Assembly (NCBI GenBank): GCA_001769535.1
Contig: MEOH01000006.1
Location: 103,077-167,076, forward strand
DNA length: 64,000 nucleotides
Origin: Bacteroidetes bacterium GWF2_38_335
GTDB taxonomy: Bacteria; Bacteroidota; Bacteroidia; Bacteroidales; GWF2-38-335
Direction: 5' to 3'
Shown: positions 30,285-39,143 of the stretch, piece by piece
Layout of the letters: every line of letters begins with the position of its first letter
Numbering within the stretch: the stretch's first letter is position 1
Made by a program: the position numbers and the translations under genes
The notes under the pieces: model-generated
The model's database searches: none
What the model was told of the DNA's origin: nothing
What the model saw: the letters and a program-made list of their open reading frames with translations, nothing else

Positions 30285-32373
30285 TGGTTATTTCCTGGCC
30301 CGGAATAATTTTTCTTCCGGGTTCAATATTTTGTTTTATCACTGTGCCTTTTCTTTTTCCGGCAATTTCTACTTCGAGTCCGGCATTATTAAGCAAAAAA
30401 ACAGCATCACGCAGTCCCATCCCCCTGACATCAGGAACTTGCTTATTTTTAATGTATCTGTTTCTGAACTCAACAACAGAATCTCTTTTTACAGTGCTGA
30501 TCCAGCTTGATTTCACATCATTTTCGACTACTGGAATTCCCAGGTAATTGAATACATATTCCAGTTGTTTTTTATTGCCGTTTTTAGAGTAGGGAGTTTC
30601 TTTACCCATCAATTCGTTTTGCTCCATTTCTTTCTGGATTTCAAGACTGGTTGCATAAACCTTATCAGCAATTTCCTGAAAAACCGGTCCGGCAACTGTT
30701 GCACCATAATACCCGTTTTTCGGAAGGTTGATAATTACAATGCATGAATACTGTGGGTTATCGGCCGGGAAATAACCAACGAAAGATGAGCGGTGACCTG
30801 AAATGTTGCCATTCGAATAACCAACCTGAGCGGTACCTGTTTTTCCGGCAATCTTATAATTTTCGGTATTCATTGCCGAGGCTGTACCATGTTCAACAAC
30901 CCCTTCGAGCATATTTTTCAGTTTGTCGATGGTAGATTGTGAGCACATTTTGTTGTTTAGAATGGTTGTCGGGTATTCTTTTACTATTTCACCGTTTTGG
31001 CGAAGGGCTTTAACAAACTTGGGTTTTACCACGATGCCGTTGTTGGCCACTCCGTTGTAATAGGTGAGCAATTGCAGGGGAGTTAATGTTGATTCATAAC
31101 CTACAGCCATCCACATCAGCGTGATACCTGACCAGTCGTCTACTTCCTTGATGTAAGGTGAACCTTCACCGGGGATTTCCAGTCCGAGAGGCCTGTGAAT
31201 TCCGATTTTTTTCAGTCCGTTCAGGTAACTTTGTTTTTTATCGGAATAGTTAAGCCGGATTATTTCAGCCATACCCACATTGGATGATTTTTCCATGATT
31301 TGCTGAACACTTAGCTTGCGGTAAAGGTCGGTTTTGGAGTCTTCCATTACGGCATCTTTATATGCTTTTTTACCCCAGAAAATGTCAATGGTGTCTTCGG
31401 GTCTCACGTAGCCATCTTCGAGGGCGACCATCATGGAGAATAATTTAAAAGTTGATCCACATTCAATGCTTGAGTGCACGGCCATATTGAGAGACTCTTT
31501 GTATTTTCCGTCCTTTTGTCTTTCAAGATTGGCAATGGCTTTGATTTCACCAGTTTTAACTTCCATCAGAACGGCAGTTCCCCATTGGGCTTCCTGGGCT
31601 ATCAGTTGATTCATAAGGGCGGTTTCGGCAACATCCTGTATGTCGATGTTAATGGTGGTAATCAAATCCATTCCGTTTTGTGGTTCCACTTCGTTTCCGT
31701 CATTAACAGGCATCCATACACTTCCCGAGAGTTTCTGCATCGATCGCACACCCATAGTCCCGCGCAGTTCTTTATCATAGGCAATTTCGAGACCGACTCC
31801 CCTAACCGAGTCGCTGATGGTTTTATAGGTAAACCCGAGGGTTCGGTTTGCTAGGAGGTCAAAGGGTTTTTCGCGGAATTCGATTTGTTCGAAAATTACG
31901 CCCGATTTAAACCTGCCCAGTCTGAAAATAGGGTAATTCTGAATTTTTTTAAACTGGGAGTGGGTTACCTTTCTTTTCAGCAGATAATACCTTTCACCGC
32001 GGTTGCGCGCGTTGATGATGTTATCCTTATATTCTTCCTTTGTGCGGTCTTTAAAAGTGGCAGCCAGATAAAAGCAAAGAGAGTCGAGGTTTTCCTTGAT
32101 AATTTCATCGGTAAGCAATCCGGCGCCAAAATCCACTCTGATTTCATAGTATGGCACAGTGCTGCACATGGGGCGGCCATCTTCGGCACAGATATCACCA
32201 CGTTCAGGTTCAATGATGATATCTTTTTTCTTCATGGTTTCGGCTTTCTTTTTCCAGATTTCTTTCTCGCCGATCTGAAGGTACAGAGCCCTGCTGAGTA
32301 TAGCCACCGCCACCAGTACAATGGTGATGTACACTATTCCTACGCGCCACAATATGTCTTTTTTAACATCCAT
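30271..32373 (-). CDS. ftsI: Penicillin-binding transpeptidase (FtsI-like) with C-terminal PASTA domain
   Basis: [14 protein letters not shown] (STFK), SSNVGM (SxN), AGKTGTAQ (KTG); C-terminal [49 protein letters not shown]. Confidence 0.96.
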   Translation of the reverse strand: MDVKKDILWRVGIVYITIVLVAVAILSRALYLQIGEKEIWKKKAETMKKKDIIIEPERGDICAEDGRPMCSTVPYYEIRVDFGAGLLTDEIIKENLDSLCFYLAATFKDRTKEEYKDNIINARNRGERYYLLKRKVTHSQFKKIQNYPIFRLGRFKSGVIFEQIEFREKPFDLLANRTLGFTYKTISDSVRGVGLEIAYDKELRGTMGVRSMQKLSGSVWMPVNDGNEVEPQNGMDLITTINIDIQDVAETALMNQLIAQEAQWGTAVLMEVKTGEIKAIANLERQKDGKYKESLNMAVHSSIECGSTFKLFSMMVALEDGYVRPEDTIDIFWGKKAYKDAVMEDSKTDLYRKLSVQQIMEKSSNVGMAEIIRLNYSDKKQSYLNGLKKIGIHRPLGLEIPGEGSPYIKEVDDWSGITLMWMAVGYESTLTPLQLLTYYNGVANNGIVVKPKFVKALRQNGEIVKEYPTTILNNKMCSQSTIDKLKNMLEGVVEHGTASAMNTENYKIAGKTGTAQVGYSNGNISGHRSSFVGYFPADNPQYSCIVIINLPKNGYYGATVAGPVFQEIADKVYATSLEIQKEMEQNELMGKETPYSKNGNKKQLEYVFNYLGIPVVENDVKSSWISTVKRDSVVEFRNRYIKNKQVPDVRGMGLRDAVFLLNNAGLEVEIAGKRKGTVIKQNIEPGRKIIPGQEITIELG

Positions 32374-32765
32374 TAATAATACAGGGCATTAACAATTATT
32401 TTAACCGGAGGGGTTCTTGATTCAATGAGATTCAAGTCTTTGGATTTCAATGAATCGAGAACCACTGTTCTTTTGCTGCTGTTCATGAGTTCGGACTGTA
32501 CTGCAATTTTTTCGGTACGCAGTTCTTTTACTTCTTTTCTGAGCTCCACGGTTTGACGGATTACTTTTTCAGCGTGGTAGCGGTTTGCGATGTAAAAAAT
32601 GCAGAGCACGGTAACAAAAAGGATGTAGGGAAGCTGTTTTACCACGGATTCGCGGGTAAGCAGACTGCCGTCGATGACATCCTTAAGCATGGAACCCTTT
32701 TTTTGTTCCTTATCACCGGATTTTAAGTCCTTGTCTTTTTTATTTTTCTTTTTAAATATTTTCAT
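32373..32765 (-). CDS. ftsL: FtsL-like septum formation protein
   Basis: Small bitopic protein with one TM and a coiled coil (VELRKEVKELRTEKIAVQSELM) between rsmH and ftsI. Confidence 0.82.
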   Translation of the reverse strand: MKIFKKKNKKDKDLKSGDKEQKKGSMLKDVIDGSLLTRESVVKQLPYILFVTVLCIFYIANRYHAEKVIRQTVELRKEVKELRTEKIAVQSELMNSSKRTVVLDSLKSKDLNLIESRTPPVKIIVNALYY

Positions 32766-33661
32766 GCAATCTTTTCAGCAATTCTGAGCCTTGCACTGCG
32801 GGCTCTTGAGTTATTCATTATTTCTTTTTCATTTGGTTCGGTACCTTTTTTGTTGATCAGGGTAAACGGCACATCGGCATTTCCATAAATATCTTTCTGC
32901 GGTTGGCCGGTGAGCATTCCGAATTTCAGAAAGTTTTTTACCAGCCGGTCTTCCAATGAATGGTAGGTGATGATTACCAATCGTCCACCCGGATTCAGTA
33001 TGTCGGTGGTTTGCAGCAGCATTTCTTCCAGTGCATCTTTTTCATTGTTCACTTCGATGCGCAGGGCCTGAAAAACTTTAGCCAGATATTTGTATTCGGC
33101 TTTGGGCTGAATACATTCTGCAATGGATTCTCTGAACTGAATGGTTCGTTCAATCATAGTTCCCTCGCGCTGTCTTATTATGACAGATGCCAGTTTGCCA
33201 GCATTGGGAACTTCGCCATACTCGGAAAAAATCCGGATAAGTTTTTCTTTAGGATAGCTGTTAATCACCTCACGGGCACTGATAGAAGATTTCTGTGACA
33301 TGCGCATGTCGAGCACCGCATCATGCATAAAAGAGAAACCCCTTTCGGGCATATCGATGTGGTGCGAAGAAATTCCCAGATCGGCTAAAATGCCATCGAC
33401 TTTCACTATTCCGTTGTACCTTAAATAATTTTTAAAGAACCTGAAATTACTGTTAATCAATAAAAAGCGTTCATCTTTTAGGGTATTGGCAATAGCATCA
33501 TCATCCTGATCAAAGGCTATAAGTTTACCGTTCTTAAGATGTTTTAAGATTTCTGCTGAATGCCCGCCGCCGCCAAAAGTCAGATCCAGATACGTCCCCC
33601 CGGGTTTGATGTTCAACCCCTCAACACTTTCTTTCAGGAGCACAGGGACGTGATAATCCAT
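32762..33661 (-). CDS. rsmH: 16S rRNA (cytosine(1402)-N(4))-methyltransferase
   Basis: HVPVLLKESVEGLNIKPGGTYLDLTFGGGGHSAEIL, DLGISSHHIDMPERGFSF, ITYHSLEDRLVKNF. Confidence 0.98.
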   Translation of the reverse strand: MDYHVPVLLKESVEGLNIKPGGTYLDLTFGGGGHSAEILKHLKNGKLIAFDQDDDAIANTLKDERFLLINSNFRFFKNYLRYNGIVKVDGILADLGISSHHIDMPERGFSFMHDAVLDMRMSQKSSISAREVINSYPKEKLIRIFSEYGEVPNAGKLASVIIRQREGTMIERTIQFRESIAECIQPKAEYKYLAKVFQALRIEVNNEKDALEEMLLQTTDILNPGGRLVIITYHSLEDRLVKNFLKFGMLTGQPQKDIYGNADVPFTLINKKGTEPNEKEIMNNSRARSARLRIAEKIA

Positions 33662-34134
33662 TATTTTTTATCTTCATCTGTTATTGATCCACCTAGAATT
33701 TTTTCAGCCAAAGCTGCAAAGTCATCCTCAGGCTCGCGGATCTGATCATAGACATTTTTGTCCCACATTTCGATTTTGCCCATTTGTCCCGCAAGCACGA
33801 TTTCTTTCTCTATCCCTACCAGATCAAGTAATCGTTTCGGAATCAGCAACCGGTTTGCGTTGTCAATGACCACTTCGGCCACGCCGCGCGAAAATTCCCT
33901 GAGAAACCGGTTATGTTCCTTATTGTAAGGGTTGATTTTGCTTCTGATGATGTTCATCTGTCTGTCCCATTCGTCCATCGGATAAACGATCAGACATTTT
34001 TCGTAGATATCCTTTTTTACCACAAACTTATCCGGTTCAGATGAACTGCTCATCTGTTTCTTGAAAGCCGCCGGAAACATCAGTCTTCCTTTGACATCAA
34101 GCTTGCATGGATAGTCGCCGATAAATGTTGTCAT
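33661..34134 (-). CDS. mraZ: Division/cell wall cluster transcriptional repressor MraZ
   Basis: TTFIGDYPCKLDVKGRLMFPAAFKKQ, FLREFSRGVAEVVIDNANRLLIPKRLL. Start moved to MTTFIGD (34134) because the longer ORF runs through the operator repeats. Confidence 0.95.
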   Translation of the reverse strand: MTTFIGDYPCKLDVKGRLMFPAAFKKQMSSSSEPDKFVVKKDIYEKCLIVYPMDEWDRQMNIIRSKINPYNKEHNRFLREFSRGVAEVVIDNANRLLIPKRLLDLVGIEKEIVLAGQMGKIEMWDKNVYDQIREPEDDFAALAEKILGGSITDEDKK

Positions 34135-34170
34135 ATCTTCAAAAAAATCTTTGTAAAAATATACAAAAAG

Positions 34171-34210
34171 TTCCCACTTTATACCACTTATACACACTTT
34201 TTCCCACTTT
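34171..34210 (-). promoter_or_regulatory. Candidate MraZ operator: four tandem GTGGGA-type boxes with 10-bp period
   Basis: Minus strand reads AAAGTGGGAAAAAGTGTGTATAAGTGGTATAAAGTGGGAA. The units GTGGGAAAAA/GTGTGTATAA/GTGGTATAAA/GTGGGAACTT start every 10 nt, about 37-76 nt upstream of the mraZ ATG. Confidence 0.85.
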
Positions 34211-34468
34211 GTTAATAACTATTTTTTAAATACCTGAAAATCAGATAATTAAAAAAGTAATGTTGTTAATAAGTTAAGATTCAGTATTACAGATAGTTAT
34301 AAGGATAATTTTTGGACAAAATTTTAAAAATCCTAGTTTTTATTGGGAGGTTAAGTATCAAATTTGTGCGGTAAACAATTATTTTGCTGAATTGGTCAAA
34401 ATTCAGTGTGTTTTGGTAAGATTTTTGATACCTTAGTACCTGAAATATAAACCTAAATTAGTTTTAAG

Positions 34469-34801
34469 ATGAAGAAATTAGTTGTTATTGTTGTTCTGGT
34501 TCTGGCTGCTTTTGTTTCAAATGCCCAGAAAATATATTCTGTTGATTATGAATCACAGGCCGATGTTAAGGTTTTTGTTGTTGATTATGAATCACAATGC
34601 GACCTTAAAGTTTACAAGGTAAGTTATGAATCACAAGCCAGCGGAGATGGTAAGTGGTTTTTTGTGGATTATGAATCACAAGCCGACAAAAAAATATTTT
34701 TTGTGGACTATGAATCTCAGGCCGATTTAAAAATCTATTTTGTGGATTATGAATCGCAGGCTGGCTGGAATAACAGTTCAAAAAAGCATTTGATGTATTA
34801 A
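34469..34801 (+). CDS. Secreted six-repeat protein resembling the 7(1) septoil-knot (DUF6150-type) domain family
   Basis: Signal peptide (MKKLVVIVVLVLAAFVSNAQ), then six units of [VS]xYESQ[AC]DxKx[FY][FVK]V ending in YESQAGW...KKHLMY. Confidence 0.75.
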   Translation: MKKLVVIVVLVLAAFVSNAQKIYSVDYESQADVKVFVVDYESQCDLKVYKVSYESQASGDGKWFFVDYESQADKKIFFVDYESQADLKIYFVDYESQAGWNNSSKKHLMY

Positions 34802-34856
34802 CCTCTGATCTATGAAAACTATGGAAAGCCCGGGACTTATGTTCCGGGTTTTTTTA

Positions 34857-37586
34857 TCAATATACCTTCCAATATCTGTTTCCGGTAATGAGATTGATGT
34901 AACCGAGGGGAAAAGACTTTATTAAACTTCCATGAACAATTTCATCCTGAATGAAAAAACAATAATCGGTATTTAAGGTTTTTCCGGTTAGGTCAATAAT
35001 TGAGAAATCCTGCCCGAACAGTCTGCAATTATAAATAATTTTCTCATTTTGGCTGACCATGGCAAATCCCGAATTAAATCTGCCTGCATAGAAATATTTT
35101 GGTTCAATAACCGTTTTCCCTGTTAAATTGATGTAACCATATTTATTTTCAACTGAGTATGGAGCCAGTCCGCATGAAAATTCTCCCGCCCAGTCAAATT
35201 GCGGTTTAATCAGTGTAATGCCGCTGAAATCCATATAACCGAATTTCAGGTTTTCAGTACCTTCGATGTAACTTTGGTAACAAACAATTCCGTTTGAAAC
35301 GTTTTCAAATATCCGCAAACCGTCAAAATCATCATGCAACTTCCCGTTTATTTTATATACAATCAGATCAGGTATTCCGGCAACAATGTACTTTTTATTA
35401 TAGCTGTAAATTTCAGTCAGGTCGTCAATAATAGTTTTCCCTTTCGAACTGATCAGTCTCACAAATCCGGCATATCCCACTACTGCTTTTTTCAGGTAAA
35501 AATCAGTTGCAGATTCGTAAATGGCATTGATCTGTATTTCGCCCCGGGAATTGATGTATCCCCATTTTCCAAGGATTTTAATTGCAGCAAGCGATTCGCT
35601 GAAATTACGGGCATCATCATATTTGCAGGGTATGACTTCACTGCCTGTTTTGTCAATAAATCCCCATAAGCCGTTCTTTTTTACGGCTGCAAAACCATTT
35701 TTAAATGGCAATGCTTTTTCATAAACCAATTCGGTAATTTTTTTACCTGAATTATTTAGAAATCCATAAACCAGCGAGTCACCTTTTTTGATTCCGACCA
35801 GAGCAACATCTTCATGAAACAAATCGGCAAAATCGTACTCGAGGGGTATAACAACCCGTCCGTTTTGGTCGCTGTATCCCCATTTATCATAGAAAACCTC
35901 GCAATCAGATATGTTTGTGAATCCATAGCTAAAACAAACCATGTAAGGTACCATGGTTTCGTTTGACGGTACAGATAAAATTTCATCTATACTTTTAATG
36001 TATATTTCATTGTTGGAGAGTACCTCATATTCAACCCGGTCAAATGCTGTGTCGCATAATGTTTCCGGAAGGTTTACCGCAAGGTAACTCTGATCCTGAC
36101 CTGACATTATCTTACCGTAATCGCAGGATGAGCTGAAATATCCGGTTTCGGTGGTGAAATATTTGCTGATAAGGGATTGAAGCCTGTTGAAATCATTATT
36201 TTCAAGTACTCTGGCAACATCTGTAATTAAATAATAATAAGTAGGTTCATCAGCAAGTTCATTTTCAGGACCGTCAACGTTTTTATATGTTACCGGGCCG
36301 ATTGCGGCAATAATGCTGTTATGATAAAATTTATCTGGGTCAGTACGGTACCAGAATTTTTCAACCCCTATGCCAATTGGGTTTGTATTATCCTTAAAGT
36401 AATTTGGAGCAAAATTTAACTGCGTTTCAGAGTCATTTTCATAGGCATAGGGCCGGCAGTTGTTTTCCGGGTGTTTTAAAATCAAAAAGATCTTTTTAAT
36501 AAATTCAAGATCAGCAGGATCATTGATTTGTTTTACTGAAGCTGTTTTTTTCACAACAATATCTCTCAGTGGTTTATCGTTGATCATGTTGTCAATCAGA
36601 TGGATTATATCCGGGCCACCTAAATCTTTATTTATAATATCCTCTGTTTTTACCCAGAAAACAGGAATATAGGAATTGTTGTTATAGTTTTGGTCAGACT
36701 GATCAGGTTTTCCGGGACCAATGGCTGTCGGAAAGTTTGAATAAGCAGCTGTTTTATTGTTTTCCAATGAGCCTTTAAAAGCACAATAAATTACGGGGAA
36801 CTTTATGGCTTGGGTAAACCTTCCGTCGGTTTCCTGATCTTCGAAATAAATAGTTTCGTTTAAGAGGTTGAAAGTTTCCTCGTTGCTGTATGTTTGAGAA
36901 AAATTCAAATCACGGTACAGGTCAATCAGATTATAGTTCCAATCATAACTTAATGATTTAATAATGTTGTATGAACTAAAGGAAAATGGTGAATCGGGGT
37001 CGGTTTTGTAATATTTTAATGTCAGGATTTGAGCGTTTCCTTTGATGATAAGGTCATTTAATTGCTTATGAAGTTCGCTTCCCAAAAGATGTTCCAATTC
37101 AGTCAATTTAAAACAGACAGCAGGATTATGGTTGAAAGTATTTATTCCGATAAAGAATTCTTGTTTTCCATTTTTCACATTTGTGAAGACAGAATAATCG
37201 GGGAAATAGTCGCTGATGAGTTTTTCTCTTGAATCATCGGAATAGAGGTCTCCATAAGGTCTGTAATAAACCGAATCACATATATTATATTTATTGAAGA
37301 AGGTAGTGAGATTGGAATGGTAGATAAAAGTTTTCACCTCTTTGATATTGTATTCGGGGTTTGGAATCAACATGCCCGATTCCATATCGGTAATAGAATC
37401 GGTATCAAGTTTATATCCGTTATAAATGTAGTCGGTTATTTTTTTATGCACTTCATAAAGAAACGGTATTGCATATTCGCCTGAGTATCCTTTGTAATTT
37501 GCAACTTGTTTATTGATATTGTTTTGGGCATACACATCAATAATAAGGGCAGTAAAAATAGCGGTCAGAAGTACAATTTTTTTCAT
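34857..37586 (-). CDS. WG-repeat-containing protein with large N-terminal domain
   Basis: Repeats such as KKNGLWGFIDKTGSEVIPCKYDDARNF, ILGKWGYINSRGEIQINAIYESATDF and VENKYGYINLTGKTVIEPKYFYAGRF. N-terminal signal peptide. Confidence 0.88.
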   Translation of the reverse strand: MKKIVLLTAIFTALIIDVYAQNNINKQVANYKGYSGEYAIPFLYEVHKKITDYIYNGYKLDTDSITDMESGMLIPNPEYNIKEVKTFIYHSNLTTFFNKYNICDSVYYRPYGDLYSDDSREKLISDYFPDYSVFTNVKNGKQEFFIGINTFNHNPAVCFKLTELEHLLGSELHKQLNDLIIKGNAQILTLKYYKTDPDSPFSFSSYNIIKSLSYDWNYNLIDLYRDLNFSQTYSNEETFNLLNETIYFEDQETDGRFTQAIKFPVIYCAFKGSLENNKTAAYSNFPTAIGPGKPDQSDQNYNNNSYIPVFWVKTEDIINKDLGGPDIIHLIDNMINDKPLRDIVVKKTASVKQINDPADLEFIKKIFLILKHPENNCRPYAYENDSETQLNFAPNYFKDNTNPIGIGVEKFWYRTDPDKFYHNSIIAAIGPVTYKNVDGPENELADEPTYYYLITDVARVLENNDFNRLQSLISKYFTTETGYFSSSCDYGKIMSGQDQSYLAVNLPETLCDTAFDRVEYEVLSNNEIYIKSIDEILSVPSNETMVPYMVCFSYGFTNISDCEVFYDKWGYSDQNGRVVIPLEYDFADLFHEDVALVGIKKGDSLVYGFLNNSGKKITELVYEKALPFKNGFAAVKKNGLWGFIDKTGSEVIPCKYDDARNFSESLAAIKILGKWGYINSRGEIQINAIYESATDFYLKKAVVGYAGFVRLISSKGKTIIDDLTEIYSYNKKYIVAGIPDLIVYKINGKLHDDFDGLRIFENVSNGIVCYQSYIEGTENLKFGYMDFSGITLIKPQFDWAGEFSCGLAPYSVENKYGYINLTGKTVIEPKYFYAGRFNSGFAMVSQNEKIIYNCRLFGQDFSIIDLTGKTLNTDYCFFIQDEIVHGSLIKSFPLGYINLITGNRYWKVY

Positions 37587-37706
37587 AGTTTCAGTTATTG
37601 GTACAGTAAAAGTAAGAAAAATGATAAAGCCAGGAAGTAAGGGGTTACTTTTTTTTTAAAAGGGGTTGTGATTAAAGTATTTTTTGTATATTTGCAATCC
37701 CAAAAT

Positions 37707-37777
37707 GGTCGGTTGGCCGAGTGGCTAGGCATCGGTCTGCAAAACCGGGTACGGCGGTTCGAATCCGCCATCGACCT
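37707..37777 (+). tRNA. tRNA-Cys (anticodon GCA)
   Basis: GGTCGGTTGGCCGAGTGGCTAGGCATCGGTCTGCAAAACCGGGTACGGCGGTTCGAATCCGCCATCGACCT; cloverleaf with acceptor GGTCGGT/ATCGACC, anticodon loop CTGCAAA and GTTCGAATC T-loop. Confidence 0.96.
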
Positions 37778-37780
37778 CTG

Positions 37781-37820
37781 AAAAACCCCGATGTGCGAAG
37801 CACATCCGGGGTTTTTTAAT
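37781..37820 (+). terminator. Rho-independent-like terminator downstream of tRNA-Cys
   Basis: AAAAACCCCGATGTGCGAAGCACATCCGGGGTTTTTT stem-loop with T-tract. Confidence 0.8.
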
Positions 37821-37835
37821 TTAAATTGTTGCCAA

Positions 37836-38030
37836 GCTCCGCTTGAGCAAAAAAATTTAAATTAAAAAATCCCGAAGGCGATAGCCGGGGTTTTGCAGAG
37901 GGTATCCCCCCCTCTGGATCATGAAATAATCCGCTCCGCTTGAGCAAAAAAAAATTAAATTAAAAAACCCCGAAGGCGATAGCCGGGGTTTTGCAGAGGG
38001 TATCCCCCCCTCTGGATCATGAAATAATCT
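37836..38030. repeat. Two-copy tandem direct repeat, 97-bp period, with internal terminator-like hairpins
   Basis: GCTCCGCTTGAGCAAAAAAA...CCCGAAGGCGATAGCCGGGGTTTTGCAGAGGGTATCCCCCCCTCTGGATCATGAAATAATC occurs at 37836 and again at 37933, nearly identical. Confidence 0.92.
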
Positions 38031-38145
38031 GCCAGCCAAAGCATGGCTGTATACTGTGTTGTCTTTTTCGTTGTAAATTATTTTTACTATTTTTATCCTT
38101 TAGTACAAATCAATATTTTATCTCGAAAAACCAACGGTAGAAAAA

Positions 38146-39027
38146 GTGAACACTCAGCAAAAAATATCCATAAGTTTTTTTGACGACCGTGAAGTGCGCG
38201 CCATCTGGGATGAGCAAAATGCTAAGTGGTGGTTTTCGGTTTTAGACATAGTTGCCGTTCTTACTGACCAAAACGATTATGCGAAAACCCGCAACTATTG
38301 GAAATACCTTAAAGCCAAGCTGAAGAAGGAAAACAGTGAAGTGGTTAGTGTCACTACCCAGTTGAAACTTCTTGCCCCTGACGGCAAAAAACGTATGTCT
38401 GATATGCTCGATTATAATGGGATCATTGCATTGGGCAGACAGTTTCCCGGAAAAAAGGCAAACCGGTTTATCGAATGGTTTACTTTAAGTGATGAAAGCA
38501 TAGACGGAAAAAGCAAATCAAAGGCCTATGCACTTTTCGAGAGTTCTTTTATTGACAGTCTCGAAGTTGGCACAGCCAAAGGTCTTCAGCAAATCCATGC
38601 ATATTTGTTTGGTGGCTTGTATGATTTTGCCGGACAAATAAGACAAAAAAACATTTCAAAAGGAGGGTTTCAGTTTGCTGTATCACAATTCCTTGGAACT
38701 ACATTAAGGCAAATCGAAGAAATGCCCGAAAATACATTCGATGAAATTGCGGAAAAATACGTGGAAATGAACATCGCACATCCATTTATGGAAGGCAACG
38801 GCAGAAGCACCCGGATATGGCTGGATCTGATATTGAAAAAACGTCTGAAAAAATGCATCGACTGGAGCAAAATAGGCAAAACAGATTATATGAACGCAAT
38901 GGTGAAAAGTGCTGTAACCAGCAGTACCGTAAAAAAGTTGCTTAAAAATGCCCTAAACGACCAAATCCACAGCCGGGAAATGTATTTGAAAGGAATTGAT
39001 TATTCTTATTATTATGAGGAAAATTAA
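38146..39027 (+). CDS. Bro-N (phage antirepressor-like) / Fic domain fusion, putative AMP-transferase
   Basis: N-terminal [30 protein letters not shown]...[12 protein letters not shown] (Bro-N-like). C-terminal [20 protein letters not shown] Fic core (HPFxxGNGR at 38779-38805). C-terminal SYYYEE resembles a class III inhibitory motif. ORF start is a GTG or in-frame alternative near 38146. Confidence 0.87.
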   Translation: MNTQQKISISFFDDREVRAIWDEQNAKWWFSVLDIVAVLTDQNDYAKTRNYWKYLKAKLKKENSEVVSVTTQLKLLAPDGKKRMSDMLDYNGIIALGRQFPGKKANRFIEWFTLSDESIDGKSKSKAYALFESSFIDSLEVGTAKGLQQIHAYLFGGLYDFAGQIRQKNISKGGFQFAVSQFLGTTLRQIEEMPENTFDEIAEKYVEMNIAHPFMEGNGRSTRIWLDLILKKRLKKCIDWSKIGKTDYMNAMVKSAVTSSTVKKLLKNALNDQIHSREMYLKGIDYSYYYEEN

Positions 39028-39143
39028 TATAAGATAATAAGTACAGATACTGGAGTCAAAAAATGATTTATCGTGAATTATTCTAAAAATTTAAACCCTT
39101 GCTTTAGCCAAGGTTTTCATATGAACCAGTAATTGATTCAATT

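Noticed and set aside
34538-34770. Repeated GATTATGAATCACA..GCC motif as a possible CRISPR or regulatory array
   Set aside because: The periodicity is a multiple of three, the reading frame is open with a signal peptide, and the repeats encode a regular 13-aa protein unit.
37857-38039. 60-aa minus-strand ORF with an internal duplicated peptide (LFHDPEGGIPS.../YFMIQRGGYPL...)
   Set aside because: It is a translation of the 97-bp tandem repeat and its hairpins; the two halves are in different frames and there is no support for coding.
38146-39027. Classical toxin-antitoxin pair around the Fic gene
   Set aside because: No separate small antitoxin ORF is convincing on either side; the inhibitory motif appears to be intramolecular.
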